NCBI GenBank assembly: GCA_031281115.1
Contig: JAITFV010000328.1
Span: 1 to 7,332 of the forward strand
Source: Oscillospiraceae bacterium
Lineage (GTDB): Bacteria > Bacillota > Clostridia > Oscillospirales > Ruminococcaceae
Length of the DNA: 7,332 nt
Reading direction: 5' to 3'
Below, piece after piece: positions 7,123-7,332 of the stretch (positions are counted from its first letter, which is position 1; each line of letters starts with the position of its first letter). The notes beneath the pieces are model-generated. The model was not told the origin of the DNA and searched no databases. It saw only the letters and a list, made by a program, of their open reading frames with translations. The position numbers and the translations under genes are program-made.

Positions 7123-7133
7123 AGTGTAGCCAG

Positions 7134-7287
7134 TTAAGTTAAAAACACTAAAGCGTTTTTAACCCGCGGCGTATACGCCGCGAACCGCCAAAGGCGGCTT
7201 GACTTGACTGCATAGCTGATTGTCCGTGCTGATGGCACGGAGGCAAGCGCCGCTTGCCGAGAAAACACTTTAGTGTTTTCAATTTAA
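7134..7287. mobile_element. 154-bp MITE-like element with 26-bp terminal inverted repeats
   Basis: The left end (7134-7159) and right end (7262-7287) are inverted copies matching at 23 of 26 bases, with shared inner sequence AAAACACTAAAG. Each outer edge is TTAA, which could be part of the repeat or a target duplication. Each end can itself fold as a hairpin. The interior is a run of palindromes: CGCGGCGTATACGCCGCG (7165-7182), CCGCC-AAA-GGCGG (7185-7197), a 7-bp stem with 5-nt loop (7223-7241) and GGCAAGC-GCC-GCTTGCC (7242-7258). It holds no coding potential. It sits entirely in the 5' leader of the gene starting at 7316 and ends 14 bases before its Shine-Dalgarno sequence. A structured leader RNA is the main alternative. 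Confidence 0.65.
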
Positions 7288-7301
7288 TCAACTATATAAA
7301 C

Positions 7302-7310
7302 AGGAGGTGA
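7302..7310 (+). promoter_or_regulatory. Ideal Shine-Dalgarno sequence
   Basis: AGGAGGTGA is a full match to the 16S rRNA 3' end. It points to ATG 7316 rather than ATG 7311, because the 7311 frame stops after three codons (ATG TTA TGT TAG). Confidence 0.85.
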
Positions 7311-7315
7311 ATGTT

Positions 7316-7332
7316 ATGTTAGACGAAATAGA
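7316..7332 (+). CDS. Start of an unidentified gene, 3' truncated by the window end
   Basis: Only five whole codons are visible (MLDEI). The start is supported by the perfect Shine-Dalgarno at 7302-7310 and a promoter at 6981-7009. The product cannot be identified. The paired palindromes at the promoter suggest a regulated, possibly autoregulated gene such as a TetR-type repressor or an exporter operon, which is inference only. Confidence 0.6.

Noticed and set aside
6927..7124. Plus-strand 65-codon open frame after the lipoprotein gene
   Set aside because: It runs through an intrinsic terminator, a strong promoter and a repeat core, and has no ribosome binding site or protein-like composition.
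7037..7287. CRISPR array or T-box/known riboswitch in the 7-kb leader region
   Set aside because: There are no regularly spaced direct repeats with unique spacers, no T-box consensus and no riboswitch core I recognise. The symmetry is of simple near-perfect palindromes.

Overview
This looks like chromosomal DNA of a Firmicutes bacterium, most likely an anaerobic Clostridia (Oscillospiraceae/Lachnospiraceae-like). The basis is the clostridial style of the hybrid-kinase receiver domain, strong AGGAGG-type ribosome binding sites, textbook SigA promoters (TTGACA-17-TATAAT with extended -10), a short Lsp-type lipoprotein signal and moderate GC. The taxon is inferred from style, not from a search.

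Layout, all genes on the plus strand. (1) 1-894 is the 3' part of a hybrid sensor histidine kinase: the end of a receiver domain, an Hpt-like domain whose phospho-accepting His appears to be Gln, and a helical tail. (2) 891-4955 is a full-length Lhr-type superfamily 2 helicase, including the Lhr C-terminal domain. It overlaps the kinase gene by ATGA, so the two are probably translationally coupled. (3) 4956-5586 is a Maf nucleotide pyrophosphatase with its own near-consensus promoter starting on the base after the lhr stop. (4) 5586-5701 is a compact repeat made of hairpins. (5) 5792-6214 is a small cytosolic protein of unknown function. (6) 6200-6957 is a complete monocistronic unit: strong promoter, leader, predicted lipoprotein gene and intrinsic terminator. 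(7) 6981-7332 is the control region and first five codons of a further gene: a strong promoter overlapped by two related palindromes (likely repressor operators), then a roughly 300-nt leader filled with hairpins, an ideal Shine-Dalgarno sequence and a start codon cut off by the window end.

The genes are mostly housekeeping: signalling, DNA repair helicase and nucleotide-pool sanitation. Lhr (DNA repair) and Maf (hydrolysis of non-canonical or excess nucleotides) are loosely compatible in theme, but the separate maf promoter argues against a dedicated operon.

The least ordinary material is intergenic. A 43-bp GC-rich core occurs twice in opposite orientation (5623-5665 and 7049-7091, 38/43 identical by eye). 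Each copy is flanked on both sides by long near-perfect hairpins whose sequences are unrelated between copies. A second, distinct 154-bp element (7134-7287) is bounded by 26-bp inverted repeats (23/26) and carries a chain of short hairpins. These look like non-autonomous mobile or REP/MITE-like elements. I cannot show a new coding system in this window.
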